Under the pieces are notes generated by a model. It ran no database searches. It was not told the DNA's origin and saw nothing but the letters and a program-made list of their open reading frames with translations. A DNA stretch of 34,197 bases from Spirochaetales bacterium (GTDB lineage Bacteria; Spirochaetota; Spirochaetia; SZUA-6; DRHE01). The position numbers and the translations under genes are program-made. Each line of letters starts with the position of its first letter. The stretch's first letter is position 1. Of this stretch, positions 7,479-15,921 are shown piece by piece. The DNA is taken from positions 1-34,197 of the forward strand of contig JAUVWI010000035.1 of the NCBI GenBank assembly GCA_030604195.1, in the 5' to 3' direction.

Positions 7479-8456
7479 ATGAAGAAAGGTTTATTGATAT
7501 CGTTGATATTTGCGTTGACGGTGCCCCTTATTGCCCAAAATGGGCAAGAGAAAGAGAAGGATGATAGTGTCGATGTCATCCCCATACTTAGTTATAATCT
7601 TTTATCCCTGGACAAACGTACGGTCCACGTTCCCGGAGCAGGGGTAGCCGTAATGGCCGGTGAAATGGAACCGGCAACTGTGGAAGAGACTAATAACCTG
7701 CAAGCCGTCGGTCTGTACAGATACCACATCCTGAAAGAACCGCTCCTCTTCAACTACCCGGACATCTACCACAGTATTGAATTTATCCTGCAGAGGAAAG
7801 TAGAGCGTCACCAGTACTATACGCTGTTCAGGAGTTACTCCGACAGGCCGATTGCCGGAGGACTGCACACCTTTGCCTTTATCAGCGGTTACGGTTATGA
7901 GTTCATCCACAGCCATGGCCACTCCCTGGCGCTCGGAGCGTCGTTGGGAATCACCGATTGGGGAATTGAACTTCCGGACGGCGGCGCCTGGCCGCTGTTT
8001 CCTCTTCCTTTCATTCACTATGAGTTCACCTCGCAGTGGTTTGATTTCTCTTTTGACTTTACAACCTCCCCGATGGTGGATTTTGTCATCGCACCGGAAC
8101 AGAGGTTTCGTTTTAACGGCTCTTTCATGATAACTAATCTCAATGTCAAAAGTCTACGCGATCTGAAGTATGACGCCTCTTTAGAGTACCGCTTCTTCTC
8201 TGACGATCACCCCATTGGAGACTTCGCCGGAGTACGGACCGGGTTTATGGGCGAAGACTATGGTTACGACCTCGGAGGGAATGATGACAAGTCTCTGCAG
8301 GTTTCCTGGTATGCAGTGTACGGAACCCTGGATCTTTCCTTTCTGGAGATCACCGGAGGCTACGCCTTTGCGGCCCAGGAGCGCTACGGAGATGAGCATA
8401 CATATGATCTGGGTGACGGTTTCTATTTTAATGTGCAGCTGGCTTACCTGTTTTAA
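7479..8456 (+). CDS. Predicted outer-membrane beta-barrel protein
   Basis: This 325-residue protein begins with a clear Sec signal peptide (MKKGLLISLIFALTVPLIAQ, probably cleaved after AQ). The mature part is rich in alternating aromatic and polar residues (HYEFTSQWFDFSFDFTTSP, ASLEYRFFSDD) and ends in the strand FYFNVQLAYLF. A terminal Phe is the usual C-terminal signature of barrels folded by the BAM machinery. There is no lipobox. I do not recognise a named family. It follows tetR by 18 bases with a good AAAGGAG, so it belongs to the operon and may be the outer-membrane component of the transport system encoded downstream. Confidence 0.75.
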   Translation: MKKGLLISLIFALTVPLIAQNGQEKEKDDSVDVIPILSYNLLSLDKRTVHVPGAGVAVMAGEMEPATVEETNNLQAVGLYRYHILKEPLLFNYPDIYHSIEFILQRKVERHQYYTLFRSYSDRPIAGGLHTFAFISGYGYEFIHSHGHSLALGASLGITDWGIELPDGGAWPLFPLPFIHYEFTSQWFDFSFDFTTSPMVDFVIAPEQRFRFNGSFMITNLNVKSLRDLKYDASLEYRFFSDDHPIGDFAGVRTGFMGEDYGYDLGGNDDKSLQVSWYAVYGTLDLSFLEITGGYAFAAQERYGDEHTYDLGDGFYFNVQLAYLF

Positions 8457-8473
8457 TTATGGAGATTACTGTT

Positions 8474-9847
8474 ATGACTGAAAAAAACAGCACTCAGAAG
8501 CAGCAGCAGAAAAGGTTATTTTCACGATTTTTAGTAATCTGGTCAGGTGAGTTTCTCTCTGGTATCGGAACCGGCTTGACTGCATTTACCCTGGCAGCTT
8601 ATGCCTTCAGAGAGACAGGTCTGGCTACCAGTGCCGCGATGATTGTTCTCTTCACTTTTCTGCCCGCATTTTTGCTGCGCCCTGTTGGGGGTGTTTTGGC
8701 TGACAGAATGGACAGACGGCTTTTAATGATTTTCGGCAACCTCGGATCCGCTCTTGGTATTGCCCTTATCCTCGTACTCATGACCGTGAATAACCATGGT
8801 TTATGGGTGATTTACCCTGGCGCCGCACTGAGTTCCGTTTTTGTTGCATTTCATAATCCGGCTTACAAGGCATCGGTCTCTGATTTCCTGCCCAGGGAAC
8901 TTTATGAGAAAGCAAGCGGATTGTTACAGTTATCAGGAGCAGCGCCGCTTTTGCTGGCGCCGTTCATCGCCGGATTCCTCATGTCCCTTATTGATATCCG
9001 CTTTATCCTGCTTATTGATATCCTGACTTTCCTCTTTTCCGCCGTTCTTATTCTTTTTATCAGACGCGCAATGAAAGAAAATATAAAAGAGAAAAGTGAG
9101 GGTAAAGAATCACATTTTATCGAAGAAATGGCTGAGGGATTTAAAACGATTGTTGAAAATCGGGGTATTCTTATCCTGACCTCAGTGATTTCGTTAATAC
9201 TTTTCTATGTCGGACTCTTGCAGGCTCTGCTCGCACCAATGGTACTTTCCTTCACTGATACAGCTGCTCTCGGCGCAGCCCAGTCCTTCTGTGCAATCGG
9301 TATGCTTATTAGCAGTCTGATTATTGGTGCGTTTGGCAAAAAAAGAAAACATGTATTGGTTCTCTCCATTGCTCTGGGTCTTATGGGTCTCTTCTTCTCA
9401 TTCATCGGGATTAGAGGGAATATCCGGATGATAATTATTCCCGGTTTTCTCTTCTTTTTCACCCTCCCTTTCACCAATAGCAGCATTGAGGTCCTGATCA
9501 GACAAAATATCAGCAATGAGAAGCAAGGCAGGGCGTGGTCGCTGATATCGTTTATCACCTACTTCGGAGCAATACTAGCTTATGCAATTGCCGGATTCCT
9601 GGCAGATAATATTTTCAACCCCCTTTTTATGCCAGGCGGAGCGTTAGCGGTCAGTCTGGGTCATGTCTTTGGAGTGGGACCGGGCAGAGGGGTTGCCTTT
9701 ATTTTCTTTATCTCCGGAATCATCGTAATCTTTTTATCGATCATCATTTACCGGTCAAAATCAATTCGACAGTTGGATTTGAACAGGGAACCGGAGAGAT
9801 TATCAAAAGAACGTTTTACCCACAAGATTCGTCAAGGAGCCGTATAG
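8474..9847 (+). CDS. Major facilitator superfamily transporter
   Basis: This protein of about 457 residues has roughly 12 hydrophobic segments and the MFS loop-2 motif GGVLADRMDRRLLMIFGN between the second and third segments. It resembles multidrug or macrolide-efflux-type permeases of the MFS_3 group. I place the start at the ATG at 8474, nine bases after GGAG (8461-8464), rather than at the upstream in-frame ATG 8459, which lies before that ribosome binding site. Its TAG stop is directly followed by the ATG of the permease gene, and the AAGGAG for that gene lies within its own last codons. The substrate is unknown. Confidence 0.88.
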   Translation: MTEKNSTQKQQQKRLFSRFLVIWSGEFLSGIGTGLTAFTLAAYAFRETGLATSAAMIVLFTFLPAFLLRPVGGVLADRMDRRLLMIFGNLGSALGIALILVLMTVNNHGLWVIYPGAALSSVFVAFHNPAYKASVSDFLPRELYEKASGLLQLSGAAPLLLAPFIAGFLMSLIDIRFILLIDILTFLFSAVLILFIRRAMKENIKEKSEGKESHFIEEMAEGFKTIVENRGILILTSVISLILFYVGLLQALLAPMVLSFTDTAALGAAQSFCAIGMLISSLIIGAFGKKRKHVLVLSIALGLMGLFFSFIGIRGNIRMIIIPGFLFFFTLPFTNSSIEVLIRQNISNEKQGRAWSLISFITYFGAILAYAIAGFLADNIFNPLFMPGGALAVSLGHVFGVGPGRGVAFIFFISGIIVIFLSIIIYRSKSIRQLDLNREPERLSKERFTHKIRQGAV

Positions 9848-12181
9848 ATGTTATTAAAAATACTAAAGAAGGATTTTCAAAGAAAAAAAATTATTACTCT
9901 AATGTTATTTGTTTTTATAGTGTTGCCGGCCTTACTAATTTCCAGTGGTTCCAACATGATCATTGAGTTGTCCAACTCGTTGAATTACTTGTTTATTAAG
10001 GCAAAGGTTCCACATTTCGTGCAGATGCACTCCGGTGCGATAGATCAGGAGGCTATAGATAAGTGGTCTTCTGAAAATAATCTTGTAAAGAGCCAGCAGA
10101 CAGTGGAGATGGTCAATATTGACGGATCCGATGTCTATCTGGGTGACAACACCGTGTCGGAAGCCAACAGTGTTATGGATCTTAGTTTTGTGAAACAGAA
10201 CGACTCCTTCGATTTACTGCTTGACTTAGAAAATCAACCCATTCGGGTTTCAAGAGGAGGGATTGGTGTTCCTCTCTATCACAGACAGAAAGAAGAGATG
10301 AAAATTGGCGACATTGTCAGAATCGCTCATCAATCCTTTGTTATGGAATTCAGAGTCACCCACTTTGTCCGTGATGCTCAGATGAACCCCTCAATTATTC
10401 ATTCCAAACGTTTTGTCATCCATGAGATTGATTATGAAACTCTTAAAAGGAACCTCGGCGAAACGGAATACCTGATTGAATTTCAACTGGGTGATGTAAA
10501 CCGACTGAGCGATTTCAGCAACGCCTATGAATTATCAAATATGCCCAGAATCGGACCTTCCATTAACTACGACTTGTTTAAGATTATTAATGTGATCACT
10601 GATAGTATTGTGGCTGTTATTGTTATACTGGTAAGTCTTCTGTTTTGTATAATAGCTGTACTCTGTTTAAGGTTCACAATTCTGGCGTCTATTGAAGAAG
10701 ACTACAGAGAGATCGGAGTTATGAAAGCCATTGGCATTCAGCAGCGGCATATAAAACGAATTTACCTGGTCAAGTACGTTGTAATGGCTGCTCTTGCTGC
10801 TGTAATCGGATATGTTTTATCCCTGTTTCTCAGTGAATTGTTCACGGCCAATATTATGCTCTATCTCGGCACCGCACCGAAGAGCGTTCCAGGACTGTTG
10901 ATTCCTTTTTTAGCCTCCGGCGTGATATTCCTGATTGTGGTTTTATCCTGCATGATAACACTAAGAAGGTTCCGTAAAATATCGGCCGTAGAAGCCTTAC
11001 GATCGGGAAACACCGGGGAAGCCTATAAAAACAAAGGTTTTCTTTCTCTCAGTAAAACCAGGTTTTTCAGTACCAATATATTTCTGGGACTAAGGGATGT
11101 TTTTCACCGATTCAAAATGTTCTGGTTGTTGTGCTTTGTCTTCTTTGTTTGCACTTTTATCATCATCATACCGGTAAACTTTCTAAGCACCATTCAGTCC
11201 CCTGTTTTTATTACCTATTTGGGTATTGGGCAGAGCGATATCCGTATCGATTTACGACAATCAGAAAATATGACTCAACGATTTGACGATATGATCAGGT
11301 ATATTGAAAGCGACAAAGATGTTACAGCATTTTCACCCATGGTCACCAGTCGATTCAAAGTGGAGGATAGCGATGGCGTTCTGAAAAACCTCAATGTTGA
11401 AACAGGAGATTTTACCATTTTCCCATTGGAGTATCTGGTAGGCGCCGCCCCGGTACAGGACAACGAGATCGCCCTCTCGGATTTGAACGCAAAGGATCTG
11501 CAAAAAGATGTTGGTAACACTCTCTGCTTAGTGGTGGGTGATCAGAGAAAGGAGATGGTGGTGAGCGGCATTTACCAGGATGTGACCAGCGGCGGCCACA
11601 CTGCAAAGGCGTCTCTGCCTCCCAATTATGAAGCGGTACTCTGGTATGTGGTAAATTTGAATGTCAAATCCAACACAGGTGAAAAGGTCAACGAATACGC
11701 GGAGGCTTTTTATCCGGCAAGGGTCACTCATTCAGAACGCTATTTATCCCAAACTATGGGGAATACGATTAAACAGCTCAAGTTTTTTACGCTTCTGTCC
11801 ATTGTAATTGCCCTCTTCGTATCCATGCTGATTACAGCTCTGTTTTTGAAGATGATAGTTGCCAAAGATTCCTCTCAAATAGCTATTATGAAGGGTATAG
11901 GGTTTTCTTTAAAAGACATACAGGTCCAATACATAACCAGGGCGCTGCTTGTCCTTAATGTCGGGATCATTCTTGGGACTGTTATTTCCAATACGATTGG
12001 TCAGAGTATAGTGAGTGCTATATGGTCATTTATGGGTGCTTCAAAGATCAGGTTTGTTATCAATCCGGTTCAGGCTTACATTCTTTACCCACTCGCTTTA
12101 ATGCTTATTGTGTCTCTTGCAACATTGATAAGCACTTCATCAATAAAAAAATCCAGCATTGCTGAGATGAACGCGGAATAA
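9848..12181 (+). CDS. FtsX/MacB-type ABC transporter permease
   Basis: This 777-residue protein has an N-terminal transmembrane segment, a periplasmic domain of about 200 residues, and three transmembrane helices around residues 250-380 with the FtsX-domain sequence EDYREIGVMKAIGIQQRHI. A second periplasmic domain follows, then a C-terminal FtsX block (SSQIAIMKGIGFSLKDI). Two FtsX domains in one chain is the arrangement of lipoprotein- or peptide-type exporters (LolC/E-like, YknZ/SalY-like). It starts one base after the MFS stop and ends within the ribosome binding site of the ATPase gene, so the three are tightly coupled. It may extract or export a substrate towards the outer membrane; the substrate is unknown. 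Confidence 0.88.
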   Translation: MLLKILKKDFQRKKIITLMLFVFIVLPALLISSGSNMIIELSNSLNYLFIKAKVPHFVQMHSGAIDQEAIDKWSSENNLVKSQQTVEMVNIDGSDVYLGDNTVSEANSVMDLSFVKQNDSFDLLLDLENQPIRVSRGGIGVPLYHRQKEEMKIGDIVRIAHQSFVMEFRVTHFVRDAQMNPSIIHSKRFVIHEIDYETLKRNLGETEYLIEFQLGDVNRLSDFSNAYELSNMPRIGPSINYDLFKIINVITDSIVAVIVILVSLLFCIIAVLCLRFTILASIEEDYREIGVMKAIGIQQRHIKRIYLVKYVVMAALAAVIGYVLSLFLSELFTANIMLYLGTAPKSVPGLLIPFLASGVIFLIVVLSCMITLRRFRKISAVEALRSGNTGEAYKNKGFLSLSKTRFFSTNIFLGLRDVFHRFKMFWLLCFVFFVCTFIIIIPVNFLSTIQSPVFITYLGIGQSDIRIDLRQSENMTQRFDDMIRYIESDKDVTAFSPMVTSRFKVEDSDGVLKNLNVETGDFTIFPLEYLVGAAPVQDNEIALSDLNAKDLQKDVGNTLCLVVGDQRKEMVVSGIYQDVTSGGHTAKASLPPNYEAVLWYVVNLNVKSNTGEKVNEYAEAFYPARVTHSERYLSQTMGNTIKQLKFFTLLSIVIALFVSMLITALFLKMIVAKDSSQIAIMKGIGFSLKDIQVQYITRALLVLNVGIILGTVISNTIGQSIVSAIWSFMGASKIRFVINPVQAYILYPLALMLIVSLATLISTSSIKKSSIAEMNAE

Positions 12182-12192
12182 AGGAGAAATTT

Positions 12193-12957
12193 ATGAAAAA
12201 CATATTGGAAGCAAAGAGCTTAAACAAAGTTTTCAGAGTTAACAAAAATCAGAACCATGTACTCAAAGATGTGAGTCTGCAAATTAAGCAGGGGGAATTC
12301 GTAGCGGTGATGGGGCCGTCGGGATCGGGGAAATCTACCTTGCTCTACAACATCAGCGGTATGGACAGAATGACCGGAGGAAGCGTTCTTTTTAACCAAC
12401 AGAAGCTGGAGGCTTTGTCCGAAGATGAGTTGTCACGATTACGCTTACGCAAAATGGGTTTTATATTCCAACAAATACATCTTTTAAAAAATCTTACCAT
12501 TATAGATAACATCATCGCATCAGCCTATTTGGCAAAAGAAAGAAGCCGCAAAGAGATTAATCGTAAAGCCATGGAATTGATGGAAAAGACCGGAATCGCT
12601 GAACTGGCTAAGAATGACATCACGCAGGCATCAGGAGGGCAGCTGCAAAGAGCAGCCATCTGCAGGGCTCTCATCAATGAACCTGATATCATCTACGGTG
12701 ATGAGCCGACAGGTGCGTTGAACTCTAAATCCGCTAATGAAATCATGGATATATTAGCCGACATCAACCAGTCAGGAACAACGATCCTTTTAGTAACCCA
12801 TGATGTCAAAGTCGCGTCAAAAACTGAGCGCGTTCTCTTTATGCTGGACGGGGAAGTCGCCGGGGAATATCGACTCGGAAAATATGTAAAAGAGAAGAGT
12901 GACGATAAAGGAAGAGAAGAAGAACTCTCGCAGTGGTTATTAAAAATGGGGTTCTAA
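12193..12957 (+). CDS. ABC transporter ATP-binding protein, LolD/MacB type
   Basis: This 254-residue protein is a complete ABC ATPase: Walker A GPSGSGKST (41-49), Q-loop FIFQQIHLL, signature QASGGQLQRAAICRAL (ASGGQ in place of LSGGQ), Walker B IIYGDEPTGAL and H-loop LVTHD. The sequence type is that of LolD/MacB/SalX ATPases, which serve FtsX-type permeases. A C-terminal tail of about 30 residues is charged. It is the last gene of the tetR operon and energises the permease encoded just upstream. Confidence 0.93.
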   Translation: MKNILEAKSLNKVFRVNKNQNHVLKDVSLQIKQGEFVAVMGPSGSGKSTLLYNISGMDRMTGGSVLFNQQKLEALSEDELSRLRLRKMGFIFQQIHLLKNLTIIDNIIASAYLAKERSRKEINRKAMELMEKTGIAELAKNDITQASGGQLQRAAICRALINEPDIIYGDEPTGALNSKSANEIMDILADINQSGTTILLVTHDVKVASKTERVLFMLDGEVAGEYRLGKYVKEKSDDKGREEELSQWLLKMGF

Positions 12958-13232
12958 GCGAGACTTTGGGATGTTAATATGCTATACTAAGGGTCTATTA
13001 CCGCCGGCTTAACCAATATTATTTTCTCGCCAGCTTTAGATATTCTTCCAATAGATAATATTATCCCGCGATAACTTTTTAAAGAGTGGTTTCCAAATGC
13101 GTTTGCCCTGTTTTTACAGTCAACCGCCTTTCCATCCGGTTGCCGCTTCGCATTTCGGATAAACTAGAAAATTCCTTCTACATCCTATTGTTGGTTGGTG
13201 AAAATGGTCTCCATATACACCTTTTTATCATC
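12958..13232. other. Gene-free stretch between the ABC operon and hicAB
   Basis: No gene is seen here. It holds a perfect IS-type 16-mer at 13095-13110. It also holds AT-rich inverted arms (AATATTAT at 13014-13021 and ATAATATT at 13054-13061) and a small hairpin (CAACCG 13121-13126 with CGGTTG 13137-13142). It is probably decayed insertion DNA. Confidence 0.5.
13095..13110 (-). repeat. Solo ISAs1-type terminal inverted repeat
   Basis: AAATGCGTTTGCCCTG here is the exact reverse complement of CAGGGCAAACGCATTT at 34072-34087, next to the transposase end. Sequence further inside does not match, so this is an isolated end, probably all that is left of a deleted or decayed element. Confidence 0.65.
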
Positions 13233-13269
13233 TTGACATTTTCTAAATGATACTATAAATTAGTATCAT
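13233..13269 (+). promoter_or_regulatory. hicAB promoter with operator palindrome
   Basis: TTGACA (13233-13238) is followed after 15 bases by TATAAA (13254-13259). A perfect 9-bp inverted repeat, ATGATACTA (13247-13255) and TAGTATCAT (13261-13269), straddles the -10. HicB proteins with a ribbon-helix-helix tail bind such sites to repress their own operon, so this is probably the HicB operator. The start site would lie only about 12 bases before the GTG start of hicA. Confidence 0.7.
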
Positions 13270-13277
13270 AAATTGCT

Positions 13278-13541
13278 GTGAACAAGAAAAACAAGACTAC
13301 ATTAGCTGCGATATTTGAGAATCCTGTTGGATCGGATATATTGTGGAAAGACATCGAAAGCCTGCTTTACGCTCTTGGGGCTGAAATTAGTGAGGGTAGA
13401 GGGTCGCGGGTTCGGATTGTACTCCAGAGTATACGAGCTGTATTTCATAGACCCCATCCTCGAAAAGAGACGGATAAGGGATCCGTGAGATCAATGCGTA
13501 GATTCTTAATATCTGCGGGAGTAAAAAATGCTGAAATATAG
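13278..13541 (+). CDS. hicA: HicA-family mRNA interferase toxin
   Basis: This 87-residue protein matches the longer HicA subfamily that begins MNKKNKTTLAAIFENPV and continues LWKDIESLLYALGAEISEGRGSRVRI. It contains HRPHP (around residues 58-62), where the conserved His is catalytic, and ends KGSVRSMRRFLISAGV. HicA toxins are double-stranded-RNA-binding-domain-like ribonucleases that cut mRNA and tmRNA. The start is GTG at 13278 with no Shine-Dalgarno sequence, consistent with a very short leader. It overlaps hicB by 14 bases. Confidence 0.9.
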   Translation: MNKKNKTTLAAIFENPVGSDILWKDIESLLYALGAEISEGRGSRVRIVLQSIRAVFHRPHPRKETDKGSVRSMRRFLISAGVKNAEI

Positions 13542-13848
13542 AGGATACACAGGCCATGTCGAATTCGATGATGAAACCGACATTTTCCATGGGGAGGTTT
13601 TGGACACCAGAGATGTCATCACCTTCCAGGGGGAGACCGTGGAGGAGTTGAGGAAGGCATTTCGTGATTCGATTGATGATTATCTTGAGTTCTGCGCAGA
13701 AAGAAATGAGAAACCCGATAAGCCTTTTTCAGGTAAGTTTGTAGTACGACTCTCTACGGGTCTTCATCATCGAGCCTACGTTAAGGCTATGGAGCAAGGG
13801 AAGAGCTTAAATCAGCTGGTAGTTGAATCTTTGGAAAAATCAATTTAG
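13528..13848 (+). CDS. hicB: HicB-family antitoxin
   Basis: This 106-residue protein has the partial RNase-H-like HicB fold at its N-terminus (YRGYTGHVEFDDETDIFHGEVLDTRDVITFQG) and the conserved FRDSIDDYLEFCAE. The C-terminal ribbon-helix-helix domain is SGKFVVRLSTGLHHRAYVKAMEQGKSLNQLVVESLEKSI. It should neutralise HicA and bind the operator palindrome at 13247-13269. Toxin-first gene order with a short overlap is normal for hicAB. No flanking repeat was found around this module, unlike the MNT/HEPN cassette. Confidence 0.93.
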   Translation: MLKYRGYTGHVEFDDETDIFHGEVLDTRDVITFQGETVEELRKAFRDSIDDYLEFCAERNEKPDKPFSGKFVVRLSTGLHHRAYVKAMEQGKSLNQLVVESLEKSI

Positions 13849-13975
13849 CGCAGCCTTTCACAACTACTCGGACTATACTTTGTAATTGGCAGATATAGAT
13901 GCTGATAGTGCTTCCGGCGAAAAGCCGGCGAATGGTGTGTCGTGGTGAAAAACCAGCTATTGTATCTCCCGGTTT

Positions 13976-15670
13976 CTATTTCTCCCGTTTGAAGGGCCAG
14001 GCAAGCAGCCCACCCTCCATTACCTTTATATTTGTGTATCCCTGGGCGGTGAGGAAACATGATGCCTCATAGCCTCTTAAGGATATCTTGCAGTAAACAA
14101 TAATTTCTTTATCCTTATCCTTGGGCAGCTTGTCCAGGCTGTTGCGTAAAGAGCCCAATGGTATCAGCTCTTCGCCCACGCCCAGGCGCATCTGTTCATA
14201 TTCCCCCGGACCTCTGACATCTAAAAGTAAAAAATCTTCACCTGCGTCTATCTTGCTCTTTACCTCTCTGCAGGAAATACCTGTCATCATATTACGACAC
14301 TTATTTTCCATTACATGAATTGCAGCAATAAAATTATCAATAGCAGGTGAGAAAGGCGGAGCATAGGGCAGGTCGAGATTCACCATTTGAGGGATGGAGA
14401 ACCTTCCCTGAAGCGCTACCGCTGCCATGGCAACTCTCTTTGCGACATCACCGAGCCCTACAGCCTGCATGCCCAGGAATTTACAGTTAGTTTTGTCAGC
14501 GATTATCTTGATAATAATGGGTTTACCGCCCATAAAGCCCGGCTTGTCCGGCGCGGCATGGATTGCAGTAAGGATATTGGTATATCCTTCAGCCCGGGCC
14601 ATTTTTTCAGACAGTCCCGTGCTGCCGGCTGTGTAATCGGCTATTTTACAGATCCCGGTGCCTACAACGCCTTCGAAATCTACAATATTGCCTAAAACAA
14701 CATTCTGGGCGGCAACCCTTCCCTGAAGGTTTGCCAGATCTCCCATGGGAAAGTGCTGCTTATTATGTGTAACCAGGTTGGTCACCTCAACACAGTCACC
14801 TGCGGCGTAAATTGACTGGTCACTTGTCTGCATAAAGCGGTTAACAGTTATGCCGCCTTTCTGTCCGATCTCTAAACCGGCTTCCCCGGCCAGTTTGGCA
14901 TTGGGTCTGACCCCGATAGCAATCACGGCCAGGTCACAGTCGAGCAGGCTGCCATCATCAAGCTTTACCCCTTTCAACTTGCCCTTCTCTCCGGTAAAGC
15001 CGGTTACTGCGGTACTGGTCCTGATCTGCATATTTTTTGAGATCATATAATTCTCGACCAGCTTGGCCATTTCCCAGTCTAAAAAGGGAAGAACCTGGTC
15101 AAGCATCTCCACTACAGTCACTTCAAAGCCGGCGAGCTCCAACGCTTCACAGGATTCGATGCCGATAAGTCCGCCGCCCACAATTACCGCTTTTTTTATC
15201 TTTTTATCCAATACTATCTGCTTCAGATATTCGGCATCCTCCATGCTCTGCAAGGTAGTGATTCCCTCAAGGTCAATACCCGGAAGATCGGGAACAAAGG
15301 CTGTGGCGCCGGTAGTGATAACCAGCTTATCATAGGGAATTTTTATCTGCTCTCCGGTTTCCAGATTTTCAGCAACAACCATCTTGGCGGACCGGTCAAT
15401 TGACTTTGCCTCAGTATTTACTATGGCTTTTATGTCTTTTACCTTTGAGAAAAAGGTGGGATCCCGCTGTACCCCTGTTGGCGTAGATATGAGCATATTG
15501 CGGTTGTCGAATACACCACCAACGTAGTAAGGATAGCCGCAGGAGGCCATGCTCAGGTATTTGCCCTTCTGGATGATGGTGATCTCTGCCTCCTGGTCCA
15601 GGCGTCTTGCCTTTGAAGCAACCTTTGGTCCGGCCGCAGAGCCGCCGATAATAACTATTTTTTCAGCCAT
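13976..15670 (-). CDS. CoA-disulfide-reductase-like FAD/NAD(P)H oxidoreductase fused to a rhodanese domain
   Basis: This 564-residue protein has an N-terminal FAD-binding Rossmann motif (IVIIGGSAAGPKVASKAR) and the single redox cysteine C44 in SMASCGYPYYVGG, the pattern of CoA-disulfide reductases and NADH:polysulfide/persulfide reductases. The NAD(P)H-binding motif AVIVGGGLIGIESCEAL and the FAD motif SIYAAGDCVE follow. From about residue 455 comes a rhodanese domain with its own cysteine C527 (VYCKISLRGYE). The fused form is known to reduce CoA-persulfides or polysulfides, so a role in sulfur or thiol redox balance in an anaerobe is likely. It has AAGGAG six bases before the ATG. A 5-bp GC stem at 13914-13928 lies past its stop, without a T run. 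Confidence 0.88.
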   Translation of the reverse strand: MAEKIVIIGGSAAGPKVASKARRLDQEAEITIIQKGKYLSMASCGYPYYVGGVFDNRNMLISTPTGVQRDPTFFSKVKDIKAIVNTEAKSIDRSAKMVVAENLETGEQIKIPYDKLVITTGATAFVPDLPGIDLEGITTLQSMEDAEYLKQIVLDKKIKKAVIVGGGLIGIESCEALELAGFEVTVVEMLDQVLPFLDWEMAKLVENYMISKNMQIRTSTAVTGFTGEKGKLKGVKLDDGSLLDCDLAVIAIGVRPNAKLAGEAGLEIGQKGGITVNRFMQTSDQSIYAAGDCVEVTNLVTHNKQHFPMGDLANLQGRVAAQNVVLGNIVDFEGVVGTGICKIADYTAGSTGLSEKMARAEGYTNILTAIHAAPDKPGFMGGKPIIIKIIADKTNCKFLGMQAVGLGDVAKRVAMAAVALQGRFSIPQMVNLDLPYAPPFSPAIDNFIAAIHVMENKCRNMMTGISCREVKSKIDAGEDFLLLDVRGPGEYEQMRLGVGEELIPLGSLRNSLDKLPKDKDKEIIVYCKISLRGYEASCFLTAQGYTNIKVMEGGLLAWPFKREK

Positions 15671-15864
15671 TTTATTCTCCTTAAATAATTATGAACATAT
15701 GTGCGTTAACCTATTATAAGTGCTGGAAATTGTCAATCTCAATGGATCAATAAAGATCAGGAAGTGTGGTATCAAAATACCCGCCAATAATAGCTTCAAA
15801 AAGCCATTTATTACAAGTAATATTTCATTTTATGGTAAATAATGCAAATACATCTTCTATCTGC
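15671..15864. other. AT-rich divergent intergenic region
   Basis: This lies between the divergent flavoprotein and HAD genes. On the minus strand TTGACA (15731-15736) and TATAAT (15713-15718) are only 12 bases apart, too close for a standard promoter, so I assign none there. No other structure was found. Confidence 0.3.
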
Positions 15865-15893
15865 TTGAAATATAGGACTTTTTTTACTATTGT
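15865..15893 (+). promoter_or_regulatory. Promoter of the tandem HAD gene
   Basis: TTGAAA (15865-15870) and TATTGT (15888-15893) are 17 bases apart, placed about 30 bases before the ATG at 15922. AAGGA at 15911-15915 is the ribosome binding site. Confidence 0.5.
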
Positions 15894-15921
15894 TTTTGCA
15901 ATTCAGAAGAAAGGATGATTT

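Noticed and set aside
13914..13928. CCGGC/GCCGG hairpin after hicB as a terminator
   Set aside because: The stem is only 5 bp and no T run follows on either strand.
12958..13975. Search for a duplicated gene tail around hicAB
   Set aside because: Neither the ABC ATPase end nor the flavoprotein end reappears on the other side of hicAB; only the solo IS end is present.
15713..15736. Promoter for the CoA-disulfide-reductase-like gene
   Set aside because: TTGACA and TATAAT are only 12 bases apart, too close for a standard sigma-70 promoter.
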